From: Paenibacillus taihuensis
GTDB lineage: Bacteria; Bacillota; Bacilli; Paenibacillales; Paenibacillaceae
DNA: 64,000 bases
Assembly (NCBI RefSeq): GCF_003386535.1
Contig: NZ_QTTN01000029.1
Location: 21,282-85,281, forward strand
Reading direction: 5' to 3'
Part shown: piece after piece, positions 53,524 through 61,201 of the stretch
How positions within the stretch are numbered: the first letter of the stretch is position 1
Layout: every line of letters begins with the position of its first letter
Made by a program: the position numbers and the translations under genes
The notes under the pieces: model-generated
Told to the model about the DNA's origin: nothing
Database searches by the model: none
What the model saw: the letters and a program-made list of their open reading frames with translations, nothing else

Positions 53524-55822
53524 CAAGAAACCGATTGTATGGGTTGCAGCTGGTGCTTTGGCGGCGTTCGGATTATACCAATTCGCATACGGAGCGACAG
53601 TTGAGCCGCAGGCCACTCTTGGTCAGAGCAAAATCGTTCTCAATAAGAAGGAAGGCGCATTCCCTTACCGTGCCAACAACTATACGATGCCAGAGCAAGC
53701 GGCCGCGGCTGTGGTCAGCCGCACCATCCCGGCAGACTATAAGAAGATCGGCGAGTCGAATGGGCTGGAGCTCTACATGGCTGGCAAGACGCTTGCGATT
53801 ATGGTGAAGAACAAGGCAACCGGCTATGTCTGGGCATCCATGCCGTCAGACGCGGACCTTGCGAATGCCAATCTGAATGAGGAATGGCAGACCGCGATTA
53901 AGTCGCCTCTGCTGCTCGAGTATTATACGGCGGATGAGATGCTGAGCAGCGCGAGCTACATGTCGCTCGGCGGAAAAGTCGACAAGGTCGAGCCGATCGA
54001 GCAAGGGATACGCATCGATATTACGCTTGCAGCGATCAAGGCTGGCTTGTCGCTTGAGGTGAAGCTGGACGGCGACTCGCTCGTCGTTTCCATCCCGCAG
54101 AAGTCGATGTGGGAGAAAGGCGCGGAGAAGCTGGCTTCCATTCAGCCGTATCCATTCATGGGCGCAGTGCATAAAGCGGATATTCCGGGCTATATGTTCA
54201 TTCCCGACCGAAGCGGGGCGCTTATTCGGTTCTCGAAGTCGCATATTCAGTTTGACGAGCCTTATGTCGCCAAGATCTATGGCACGGATTATTCGTCCGA
54301 CAGCCTCGACTCGGCAACAGGCAGATCGTCGGTTCCTGTATTTGGCGTCGTACATGGCACGAAGCAGAACGGCGTGCTCGGAATTATTGAGGACGGCCGA
54401 TACAATGCGAAGATTGTCGCTTACCCTAGCGGTCTCAGCACGGATTTCTACTGGGTGTCGCCGAAGTTTGAGATTCGTTACGGTTACTTCCAGCCTACGA
54501 GCAAGACCATGGGCGGTTACAACACCTTCCAGAAGGATCCGATCAAGACAGACCGTCAAGTCCGTTACGAGTTTCTCGGCGGTCAAGATGCGGATTATAT
54601 CGGAATGGCAAAATCGTACCGGACCTATCTGCAGAACAAAGGCGAGCTGACCAAGGAGAAGAAAGAGAAGAGCAATGCGGATATTCCGCTGCAGCTTCGT
54701 CTGCTCGGCGGGGAAACGGAAGCGAGCACGTTCGGGGCGCAGGTCGTGCCGATGACAACCTTCGCGCAGTCGAAGAAGATCGTCGACGAGCTGATGAAAG
54801 ACGGGATTAAGAATATGAAAACCGTCCTCGACGGCTGGAACAAGGGCGGATGGAACGGCAAGCGTCCGGCAGAATTCCCGGTGGAGTCCAAGCTCGGCGG
54901 CGCTTCGGGATTGAAAGACCTCCAGAAGTACTTGGCGGGCAAGGGGATCCCGCTTTATCTGACCAACAACTATACGATCGCCTTCGATAACTCGAATCTG
55001 CTCAACTTCCGTTCGGATGCGGTTCGCGCGCTGAACAACGAAATTAATGAGTTCCCGTATTTCGGCTGGGGCTCGGACAGCTTCTTCGATGATATTATGG
55101 CTCGGGACATTAACCCTGGCAAAGCGATGAAGCTGGCGAAGGATGATACCGAGTCGATGAAGAAGCTCGGCGTGGATGGCATTGCGCTTGACTGGACCGG
55201 TACGGTGCTCGTCTCGGACTATAACAAGAAGCATCCATATACCCGCGAGCAGTCCGCGGAAGCTTACCGTAAGCTAGCCGAAGGATTCAAGGGCAGCTTG
55301 AAGGAATTGGCGATCTACCAGGCCAACGACTACATGTGGAAATATGCTGACACGCTGTTCGGGATCGATAACGGCTCATCCCAGTATATGTATGAGACCG
55401 ACACCGTTCCGTTCATGCAGACCGTGCTGCATGGGTATATCGACTATTTTGCGAACCCGTCCAATTCGTCTTCCAATCCGCGCGAGGATACGCTGCGCAT
55501 GATTGATTACGGACAATATCCGTCCTACCTGCTTACGTATGAGCCCTATTGGAAGCTGAGAGATACGCCTTCCGTAGACTTGCTCACAACGCAATATACG
55601 GACCTTGAGCAGCCATTGAGCGAAATGTACAAAGCGATGAATCAAGCGCTGCGGCAGGTGCAGGATGCAACGATTGAATCGCGCGAAGTGCCGGACTACG
55701 GGCTATCAGCGGTAAAATATTCGAATGGCATCGAGATTGTCGTGAACTATACGTCGAACGATTACAGCTATAACGGAGTCAGCGTCAAGGCGAAGAGCTT
55801 CGTCATCATTGGAGGTGAGTAA
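53513..55822 (+). CDS. DUF5696-like protein, membrane-anchored, with glycosidase-like barrel
   Basis: A 769-residue protein from GTG at 53513, GAGGTG upstream, overlapping the preceding gene by 11 bases. An N-terminal helix (IVWVAAGALAAFGLYQFAYG) acts as signal or anchor. Residues ~60-400 are beta-rich. Residues ~400-720 look like a TIM barrel related to large glycosidases: LDGWNKGGWNGKRPAEFPVE, IPLYLTNNYTIAFDNSN, GVDGIALDWTGTVLVSDYNK (Asp in DGIALDW could be catalytic). I recognise it as the DUF5696 type from Paenibacillus transporter clusters. It may trim the ligand outside the cell; the activity is unproven. Confidence 0.78.
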   Translation: MSTNKKPIVWVAAGALAAFGLYQFAYGATVEPQATLGQSKIVLNKKEGAFPYRANNYTMPEQAAAAVVSRTIPADYKKIGESNGLELYMAGKTLAIMVKNKATGYVWASMPSDADLANANLNEEWQTAIKSPLLLEYYTADEMLSSASYMSLGGKVDKVEPIEQGIRIDITLAAIKAGLSLEVKLDGDSLVVSIPQKSMWEKGAEKLASIQPYPFMGAVHKADIPGYMFIPDRSGALIRFSKSHIQFDEPYVAKIYGTDYSSDSLDSATGRSSVPVFGVVHGTKQNGVLGIIEDGRYNAKIVAYPSGLSTDFYWVSPKFEIRYGYFQPTSKTMGGYNTFQKDPIKTDRQVRYEFLGGQDADYIGMAKSYRTYLQNKGELTKEKKEKSNADIPLQLRLLGGETEASTFGAQVVPMTTFAQSKKIVDELMKDGIKNMKTVLDGWNKGGWNGKRPAEFPVESKLGGASGLKDLQKYLAGKGIPLYLTNNYTIAFDNSNLLNFRSDAVRALNNEINEFPYFGWGSDSFFDDIMARDINPGKAMKLAKDDTESMKKLGVDGIALDWTGTVLVSDYNKKHPYTREQSAEAYRKLAEGFKGSLKELAIYQANDYMWKYADTLFGIDNGSSQYMYETDTVPFMQTVLHGYIDYFANPSNSSSNPREDTLRMIDYGQYPSYLLTYEPYWKLRDTPSVDLLTTQYTDLEQPLSEMYKAMNQALRQVQDATIESREVPDYGLSAVKYSNGIEIVVNYTSNDYSYNGVSVKAKSFVIIGGE

Positions 55823-55824
55823 GC

Positions 55825-56706
55825 TTGAAAATGACCAAAAAGATGAGGGAAGCGCTCACCGGCTACGCGCTGGTGTCGCCCTGGATAGTCGGCTTCATCT
55901 TATTCATGGCTTATCCGATTTACTATTCGACCTATCTCAGCTTCCACAAGGTTACGATTAGTGCGGATGGCATTGTGACGGAGTATATCAAAGGCGACAA
56001 CTACAAGTACGCATTCCTATCCGATCCGGAATTCGTCGAGAAGCTGCTGCTCTTTATTAAGACGGCGATCGGCATGATCCCGATCATTATCGTCTTCTCG
56101 ATGCTCGTCGCGCTGCTCATTAACCAGCCGATTCGGATGAAAGGGCTGTTCCGCGCCGTCTTCTTCCTGCCGGTTGTCATTACGAGCGGCGAAGTGATCA
56201 ACGAGCTGTTCAGCCAAGGCGCGACGGCGATGCCTCTTGTGGAGAAGTACGGCATTATTGAGATTATCAAAGACAATTTGAGTCCGGCGTGGTCGTCCCC
56301 GATCATCAGCCTGATCCAGCAGCTCATTCTCATTCTGTGGTTCTCCGGCGTTCAAATCCTGATCTTCCTCGCAGGCTTGCAGAAGGTGAACCGGCAGGTA
56401 TATGAGGCGGCTTCCATCGACGGCGCTTCGCCTTGGGTCAGCTTCTGGAAGGTGACTTTGCCGGCAATCAAGCCGTTCATTGCGGTCAACATGATCTATA
56501 CGACGGTGGACCTGTTCACGAACTCGTTCAGCGATGTCATTACGCTGATTAAGGACAACATGTTCAACCTGACGACGGGGTTCGGCTATGCAACCGCACT
56601 CGCGTGGATTTACTTCGGCGTTATCTTCGTCTTCCTGATGCTTATTCTGCTGTTGTTCCGGAATAACGAAGACGTCAACGTAAGACCGAGAAGGAGGAGG
56701 GCGTAA
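55825..56706 (+). CDS. sugar ABC transporter permease (pair 2, MalF type)
   Basis: A 293-residue six-helix permease. TTG at 55825 lies 6 bases after GGAGGTGA; ATG at 55831 is a weaker alternative. EAA loop: EAASIDGASPWVSFWKVTLP. It begins 2 bases after the DUF5696-like gene, so expression is coupled. Why the block needs a second permease pair is unclear: each pair may serve one of the two binding proteins. Confidence 0.9.
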   Translation: MKMTKKMREALTGYALVSPWIVGFILFMAYPIYYSTYLSFHKVTISADGIVTEYIKGDNYKYAFLSDPEFVEKLLLFIKTAIGMIPIIIVFSMLVALLINQPIRMKGLFRAVFFLPVVITSGEVINELFSQGATAMPLVEKYGIIEIIKDNLSPAWSSPIISLIQQLILILWFSGVQILIFLAGLQKVNRQVYEAASIDGASPWVSFWKVTLPAIKPFIAVNMIYTTVDLFTNSFSDVITLIKDNMFNLTTGFGYATALAWIYFGVIFVFLMLILLLFRNNEDVNVRPRRRRA

Positions 56707-57701
56707 TGGAACCGACAGCTAAGCTGCAAAAGGTGAAGCTTCATCAATCGCTGCTGCAGAAGACGATGCTGCTCGCCATCTACAACCGCATCAAGCGGAT
56801 TGCGTTCGGCAGACAAGGGAATGACGGCCTCGTATTCAAGCTTTTCGTATATGCGCTGCTCATTAGCGTCGGATTCATCTACTTATATCCGATTCTGTAT
56901 CTCGTCTCGCAAAGCTTTAAGAGCTTGAACGATCTGCTCGATCCGACGGTGCTCTGGATTCCCCAGAAGCTGTACCTCGAGAATTTCGTGCAAGCCTGGC
57001 ATGTGCTTAACTACATGGATACGTTCTGGAATTCGGTCTTGAACTCCGTCGTGCCCGCGATCGGGCAGACCGTATCCTGCGCGGTTGTCGGGTACGGACT
57101 GGCGAAGTTCCGCTTCCCGGGGAAGTCCATCATATTCGGCCTCATGATGATCACGTTCATCGTGCCGTCGCAGGTCGTTATGATTCCGCTCTACCTGATG
57201 TTCAACGATTATCACATGCTTGGATCGTCGCTGCCGTTTATCGTTCCGACGATATTCGGCCAAGGCATTAAAGGGGTGCTGTTCATCCTCATCTACATGC
57301 AGTTCTTCCGTACGATTCCGACATCGCTGGAGGAAGCGGCACAGATGGACGGCGCAGGCTTTATCCGCACCTTCTTCACTGTCATTCTGCCGATCTCGAC
57401 GCCGGCGATCGTGGTCGTCATGCTGTTCTCGACGGTATGGCACTGGAATGAAACGTATCTCACCTCCTTGTACCTTGGAGACAGCATGACGACGTTGCCG
57501 CTGATGCTGAAAACGTTCAACGATTCGTTCTCCAGACTATATGGCGGAGGCGCTGCGGTAGGCGGCAAGCATCAGAACATCAACGAATCGATCCGGATGG
57601 CAGGCACGCTGCTTATCGTGCTGCCGCTGCTCATCCTCTACTTATTCGCGCAGAAGCGATTCGTTGAAGTTGTAGATAAGACAGGTATTACTGGCGAGTA
57701 G
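56706..57701 (+). CDS. carbohydrate ABC transporter permease (pair 2, MalG type)
   Basis: A 331-residue permease, overlapping its partner by one base (TAATG). It has an unusually long hydrophilic N-terminus (about 45 residues, containing QKVKLHQSLLQKTMLLAIYN) before the first helix, an EAA loop EAAQMDGAGFIRTFFTVILP and a C-terminal RFVEVVDKTGITGE. It is the last gene of the tightly packed import block. The tandem 48-bp repeats follow. Confidence 0.9.
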   Translation: MEPTAKLQKVKLHQSLLQKTMLLAIYNRIKRIAFGRQGNDGLVFKLFVYALLISVGFIYLYPILYLVSQSFKSLNDLLDPTVLWIPQKLYLENFVQAWHVLNYMDTFWNSVLNSVVPAIGQTVSCAVVGYGLAKFRFPGKSIIFGLMMITFIVPSQVVMIPLYLMFNDYHMLGSSLPFIVPTIFGQGIKGVLFILIYMQFFRTIPTSLEEAAQMDGAGFIRTFFTVILPISTPAIVVVMLFSTVWHWNETYLTSLYLGDSMTTLPLMLKTFNDSFSRLYGGGAAVGGKHQNINESIRMAGTLLIVLPLLILYLFAQKRFVEVVDKTGITGE

Positions 57702-57854
57702 TTTGAAAGTTTAGCTTGAACTAGCGTGGATATGACCCGCATCGTAAGGCTAACGAAGAATCCATGCAGCTATGCCAATGTCTCGGAATTGCCCTCAAGT
57801 GGGGCAGTTCTGCGGCAGGGGCGGAGTGACGCGAATGGATTCTTTTTTATTTTG

Positions 57855-57950
57855 GCTCGCAAAAAAGCTGCCACTGCGAAGCAGTGACGCATTTTTCGAT
57901 TAGCTCGCAAAAAAGCTGTCGCCGCCAAGCAGCGAAGCATTTTTCGATTT
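57855..57950 (+). repeat. tandem pair of 48-bp hairpin repeats before the GH144-like gene
   Basis: Two adjacent units, 57855-57902 and 57903-57950, each begin GCTCGCAAAAAAGCTG and end GCATTTTTCGATT; 41 of 48 positions agree. Each holds a hairpin, CACTGC-GAA-GCAGTG in unit 1 and TCGCCGC-CAA-GCAGCGA in unit 2. At least one stem pair changes on both sides (A-T to G-C). The rest of the 57702-57966 gap contains a GAATTGCCC/GGGCAGTTC stem near 57786. Confidence 0.7.
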
Positions 57951-57966
57951 TAGGAGGCATACATCT

Positions 57967-59202
57967 ATGACGTTGACCGATGAACAACTTCTCGATCTAG
58001 AGAGCAAGCGAAGCTTCCTCTTCTTCTGGGAGGAGGCGAATACGGACAAAGCGAGTCCGGGGTACGGCCTCATTGTGGACAGGGCGCCAGGAGACTCGGA
58101 TATGTGCAGTGTCGCATCTGTCGGCTTCGGCCTCACGGCGATCATGATCGGAGTAGGACGAGGCTGGATATCGCGAGCGGAAGGCTATGAGCGCGCGCTT
58201 GGCACGCTGAACACGCTGCTTGAGCATGCGGAGCAAGTGAACGGGTTCTTCTATCATTTTCTGAATATGAAGACAGCGCGTCGGCACGACAATTGCGAAG
58301 TATCCGTCATCGATACCGCCATCGCGGTGTGCGGTGCCATCGCAGCAGGCGAATATTTCGGCTGCGATGTCCGCGAGTATGCGCAGCGACTCTATGAACG
58401 GGTTGATTGGGCATGGTACCGCAATCCGGAGTACAACCAGTTCTACATGGGCTATGCGCCGGAACGCGGCTTCTTCGCCCGCTGGGATTTGTATGCCGAG
58501 CAGTTCATGATGTACTTCCTCGCGGCTGCATCGCCTACGCATCCGGTCGATCCGAGCATGTTCTATGACTTCGGCCGCCAGTACGGCACATTCGGGGATA
58601 ACCCTCCGTTCATTTACACCTGGCTCGGCTCCTTGTTCACCTTTCAGTTCTCCCATGCCTGGTTCGACCTTCGAGGGAAGGTAGACCGCGACAACGTGGA
58701 TTGGTGGCAAAATTCGGTCATCGCGACGAAGGCGAACCGGGATTATTGCATCGCGCACGCCTCAGAATTCCGTACGTTTGGTCCGGATGCGTGGGGCTTG
58801 ACGGCATGTGACGGTCCGAACGGTTACAGCGGCCGCTATGGCACAGCTCCATCGGGGCTGAACAGCAGCAATGATCAGCATCAACCCGATGGCACGGTTC
58901 CACCGGCAGGCGCGGCGGGTTCGATCGTGTTTATGCCGGAGGAAGTGCTGAGCGCGCTTCGGAATTACTACGAGAACTACCCGCAGCTCTGGGGGCGTTA
59001 CGGCTTCAAGGACAGCTACAACCTCGACGTGTCTCCGCCGTATTATGCAGAGGATGTCATCGGTATCGATAAGGGCATTACGCTGCTCATGATCGAGAAT
59101 TATCGAAGCGGACTCGTTTGGGACTATTTTATGAGAAATGCGCATGTTCAGCGTGGTATGGCATTATGTGAGATTCGCGAGAAAGAAACCGAACTAAATT
59201 AG
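57967..59202 (+). CDS. PF10091 glycoamylase-family protein, GH144-like endo-beta-1,2-glucanase candidate
   Basis: A 411-residue protein starting MTLTDEQLLDLESKRSFLFF behind AGGAGG. A single (alpha/alpha)6 domain carries the family landmarks DMCSVASVGFGLTAIMIG, GFFYHFLNM, CEVSVIDTAI, FFARWDLYAEQFMMYFLA, WLGSLFTFQFSHAWFDLR and YAEDVIGIDKGITLLMIENY. In this family GH144 endo-beta-1,2-glucanases cleave beta-1,2-glucans; a related domain occurs in cyclic beta-1,2-glucan synthases. There is no signal peptide, so it would act on imported oligosaccharides. The GH94 phosphorylase 15 kb upstream supports a beta-1,2-glucan substrate, but other beta-glucans remain possible. Confidence 0.8.
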   Translation: MTLTDEQLLDLESKRSFLFFWEEANTDKASPGYGLIVDRAPGDSDMCSVASVGFGLTAIMIGVGRGWISRAEGYERALGTLNTLLEHAEQVNGFFYHFLNMKTARRHDNCEVSVIDTAIAVCGAIAAGEYFGCDVREYAQRLYERVDWAWYRNPEYNQFYMGYAPERGFFARWDLYAEQFMMYFLAAASPTHPVDPSMFYDFGRQYGTFGDNPPFIYTWLGSLFTFQFSHAWFDLRGKVDRDNVDWWQNSVIATKANRDYCIAHASEFRTFGPDAWGLTACDGPNGYSGRYGTAPSGLNSSNDQHQPDGTVPPAGAAGSIVFMPEEVLSALRNYYENYPQLWGRYGFKDSYNLDVSPPYYAEDVIGIDKGITLLMIENYRSGLVWDYFMRNAHVQRGMALCEIREKETELN

Positions 59203-59215
59203 GAGGGTGATGTAC

Positions 59216-59992
59216 ATGAAATTTTCCATTCCATCTTATTCGTTTCACGGTTTGCACAGCGAAGGCAAGATCGACCTCTTTGGCTATTTCGAAACGGTCA
59301 AGTACCGGTATCACCTGAATTCGGCAGATATTTGGAACATGATGTTTAAGAGCTTTGAAGACGACTACTTACGCAAGCTTCGGGAAGCGCTGGATGAGAG
59401 GGAAATGTACGTTGCCAATCTGTGTGTTGATGCGGCGGAGGTATGGGACGTAGACCCGGAGAAGCGCGAACAATTTTACCGGAACGGGCTGGATAACCTT
59501 CGTGCAGCGGCGATTCTTGGTGCGCAGACGGTTCGGATCGATATGGGCGGCCGCACGCTCGAAATGTCGGATGAGCAGTTCGAATATACGGTGAAGCGTT
59601 ACAAGGAATATTGCGATTTTGCTGCCGAGCATGGCTTTATGGTCGGGCCTGAGAATCACTGGGGAACCTCCCGCGACCCGGAAAATATCCGCAAGCTGGC
59701 GGAAGCGGTCGATCATCCGAACTTCGGCATTCTGCTGCACTTCGAGAACTGGGATTCGGAGAAGGAGAACGGCGACCGTCTCTGTGCGAAGTATGCGTTC
59801 CACACGCATCTGGCTGCTTGGGTCATCCCGAGCTGCGAGGAGAAGATTGCGCTCTTGGAGGCCGTTGATTATAAAGGGCATCTCGGCATCGAGCATCACT
59901 CGTCGAAGAACGAGTATTCGCAAGTGGCGTGGCAGTATGCGACAGCGCGCAACACGTACAATCTGATGCAAGCGAAGAAGCTGGGGGTGTAG
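59216..59992 (+). CDS. sugar phosphate isomerase/epimerase-like TIM-barrel protein
   Basis: About 258 residues from ATG at 59216 (MKFSIPSYSFHGLHSEGKID), AGGAGG 9 bases upstream; the frame could start 3 codons earlier. Barrel motifs: RIDMGGRTLEMSDEQFEYTV, FMVGPENHWGTSRDPEN, FGILLHFENWDSEKENGD and LGIEHHSSKNEYS. In VGPENHWG and GIEHHSS the Glu and His residues fit metal ligands. It lies 13 bases after the glucanase gene and 4 bases before an oxidoreductase gene, the same pairing as at 30-32 kb. Confidence 0.87.
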   Translation: MKFSIPSYSFHGLHSEGKIDLFGYFETVKYRYHLNSADIWNMMFKSFEDDYLRKLREALDEREMYVANLCVDAAEVWDVDPEKREQFYRNGLDNLRAAAILGAQTVRIDMGGRTLEMSDEQFEYTVKRYKEYCDFAAEHGFMVGPENHWGTSRDPENIRKLAEAVDHPNFGILLHFENWDSEKENGDRLCAKYAFHTHLAAWVIPSCEEKIALLEAVDYKGHLGIEHHSSKNEYSQVAWQYATARNTYNLMQAKKLGV

Positions 59993-59995
59993 CAG

Positions 59996-61129
59996 ATGGG
60001 TGAGCAGCGGAAAATCAGAATCGGCATTATCGGCGCAGGCTTGATCGGCAAGGATCATTTGGAGAAGTATGAGGAAATCGAAGGCGCGGAAGTCGTTGCG
60101 CTCTGCGACACCAATGAGACACAGCTGAAGAACATGGCAGAGCAATTCGGCGTACCGCATACCTATACGGATTTTCGCGAGCTGCTGAAGCGCGATGATC
60201 TCGACGCCATCGATGTCTGTCTGCACAATAATCTGCATGCACCGGTTACGATCGCAGCCTTGGAAGCAGGCAAGCATGTGTACTGCGAGAAGCCGATTGC
60301 CGGCTCCTATGCGGACGGCAAGGCGATGCTTGATGCGGCGAAGCGAGTCGGCAAAAAGTTGCATGTGCAGTTAGCTTTCATCTATCAGATTGAGACGATG
60401 GCTGCAAAAGCATTGATCGATGACGGCAAGCTCGGCAAGCTGTACCATGCGCGCTCGACGGGGCATCGCAGACGGGGCCGTCCTTTCGTCGATGGCTATG
60501 CAACGAAGGAATTTAACCGCAAAGCGGTCGCTTCGGGCGGCGCTTTGTTCGATATGGGCGTGTACCGCATCTCGCAGCTGCTCTACGTGATGGGTTTGCC
60601 GAAGGTGAAGACGATTACCGGCAAAACGTATCAAGAGGTGGCGATGGACGAGAAACGCAGAGAAATCAGCGGTTTCGACGTGGAAGAGCTCGGCGTTGGC
60701 TTCGTTCGATTCGAAGGCGGACTGACGCTCGATATTATCGAGGCTTGGGCGATTCATTTGAACGGCTTCGAGGGCAGCAGCCTCGTCGGTAACGTTGGCG
60801 GTATTCGCTTCCCGGGGCATACAAGCCAAGGGAATACGCCATTCAGCTATCATACGCAGGTGGCGGACATGGATATGGATGCGACCTTTGACCTCGGCTA
60901 TGCCAATTACCGATGGCACCAGCTTCGCGAGAATACCGATGCGTACGACTCGTCGCAAAAGCACTGGATCGCTGCGCTTCAAGGACGGGTCGAGCTGCTT
61001 CCGACAGCAGATATCGCGCTGCAGACGATCCTGATTAGCGAGGGGATCTATCTCTCCGATCAATTGGAGCGGGAAGTGACAGAGGAAGAGGTTATCGCAG
61101 CTTCCGTGTCGACGGCGATTAAACTGTAA
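59996..61129 (+). CDS. Gfo/Idh/MocA-family oxidoreductase
   Basis: A 377-residue protein with Rossmann start IRIGIIGAGLIGKDHLEKYE and signature HVYCEKPIAGSYADGKAML, followed by the beta-sheet domain (residues ~130-350; GHRRRGRPFVDGYATKEF, ASGGALFDMGVYRISQLLYV). The Lys in CEKP and Asp/His-type residues in GGALFDMGVY are the usual catalytic region. It is probably NAD(P)-dependent, acting on a sugar or sugar derivative supplied by the glucanase/isomerase operon. It starts 4 bases after the isomerase stop. Confidence 0.9.
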   Translation: MGEQRKIRIGIIGAGLIGKDHLEKYEEIEGAEVVALCDTNETQLKNMAEQFGVPHTYTDFRELLKRDDLDAIDVCLHNNLHAPVTIAALEAGKHVYCEKPIAGSYADGKAMLDAAKRVGKKLHVQLAFIYQIETMAAKALIDDGKLGKLYHARSTGHRRRGRPFVDGYATKEFNRKAVASGGALFDMGVYRISQLLYVMGLPKVKTITGKTYQEVAMDEKRREISGFDVEELGVGFVRFEGGLTLDIIEAWAIHLNGFEGSSLVGNVGGIRFPGHTSQGNTPFSYHTQVADMDMDATFDLGYANYRWHQLRENTDAYDSSQKHWIAALQGRVELLPTADIALQTILISEGIYLSDQLEREVTEEEVIAASVSTAIKL

Positions 61130-61201
61130 CCGCATGGGGAAACGGGGCAGGCGGCAAGTTTCACCTATAAAATACAGCTAGAGTCAGGGGAATTCAGGCG
61201 A

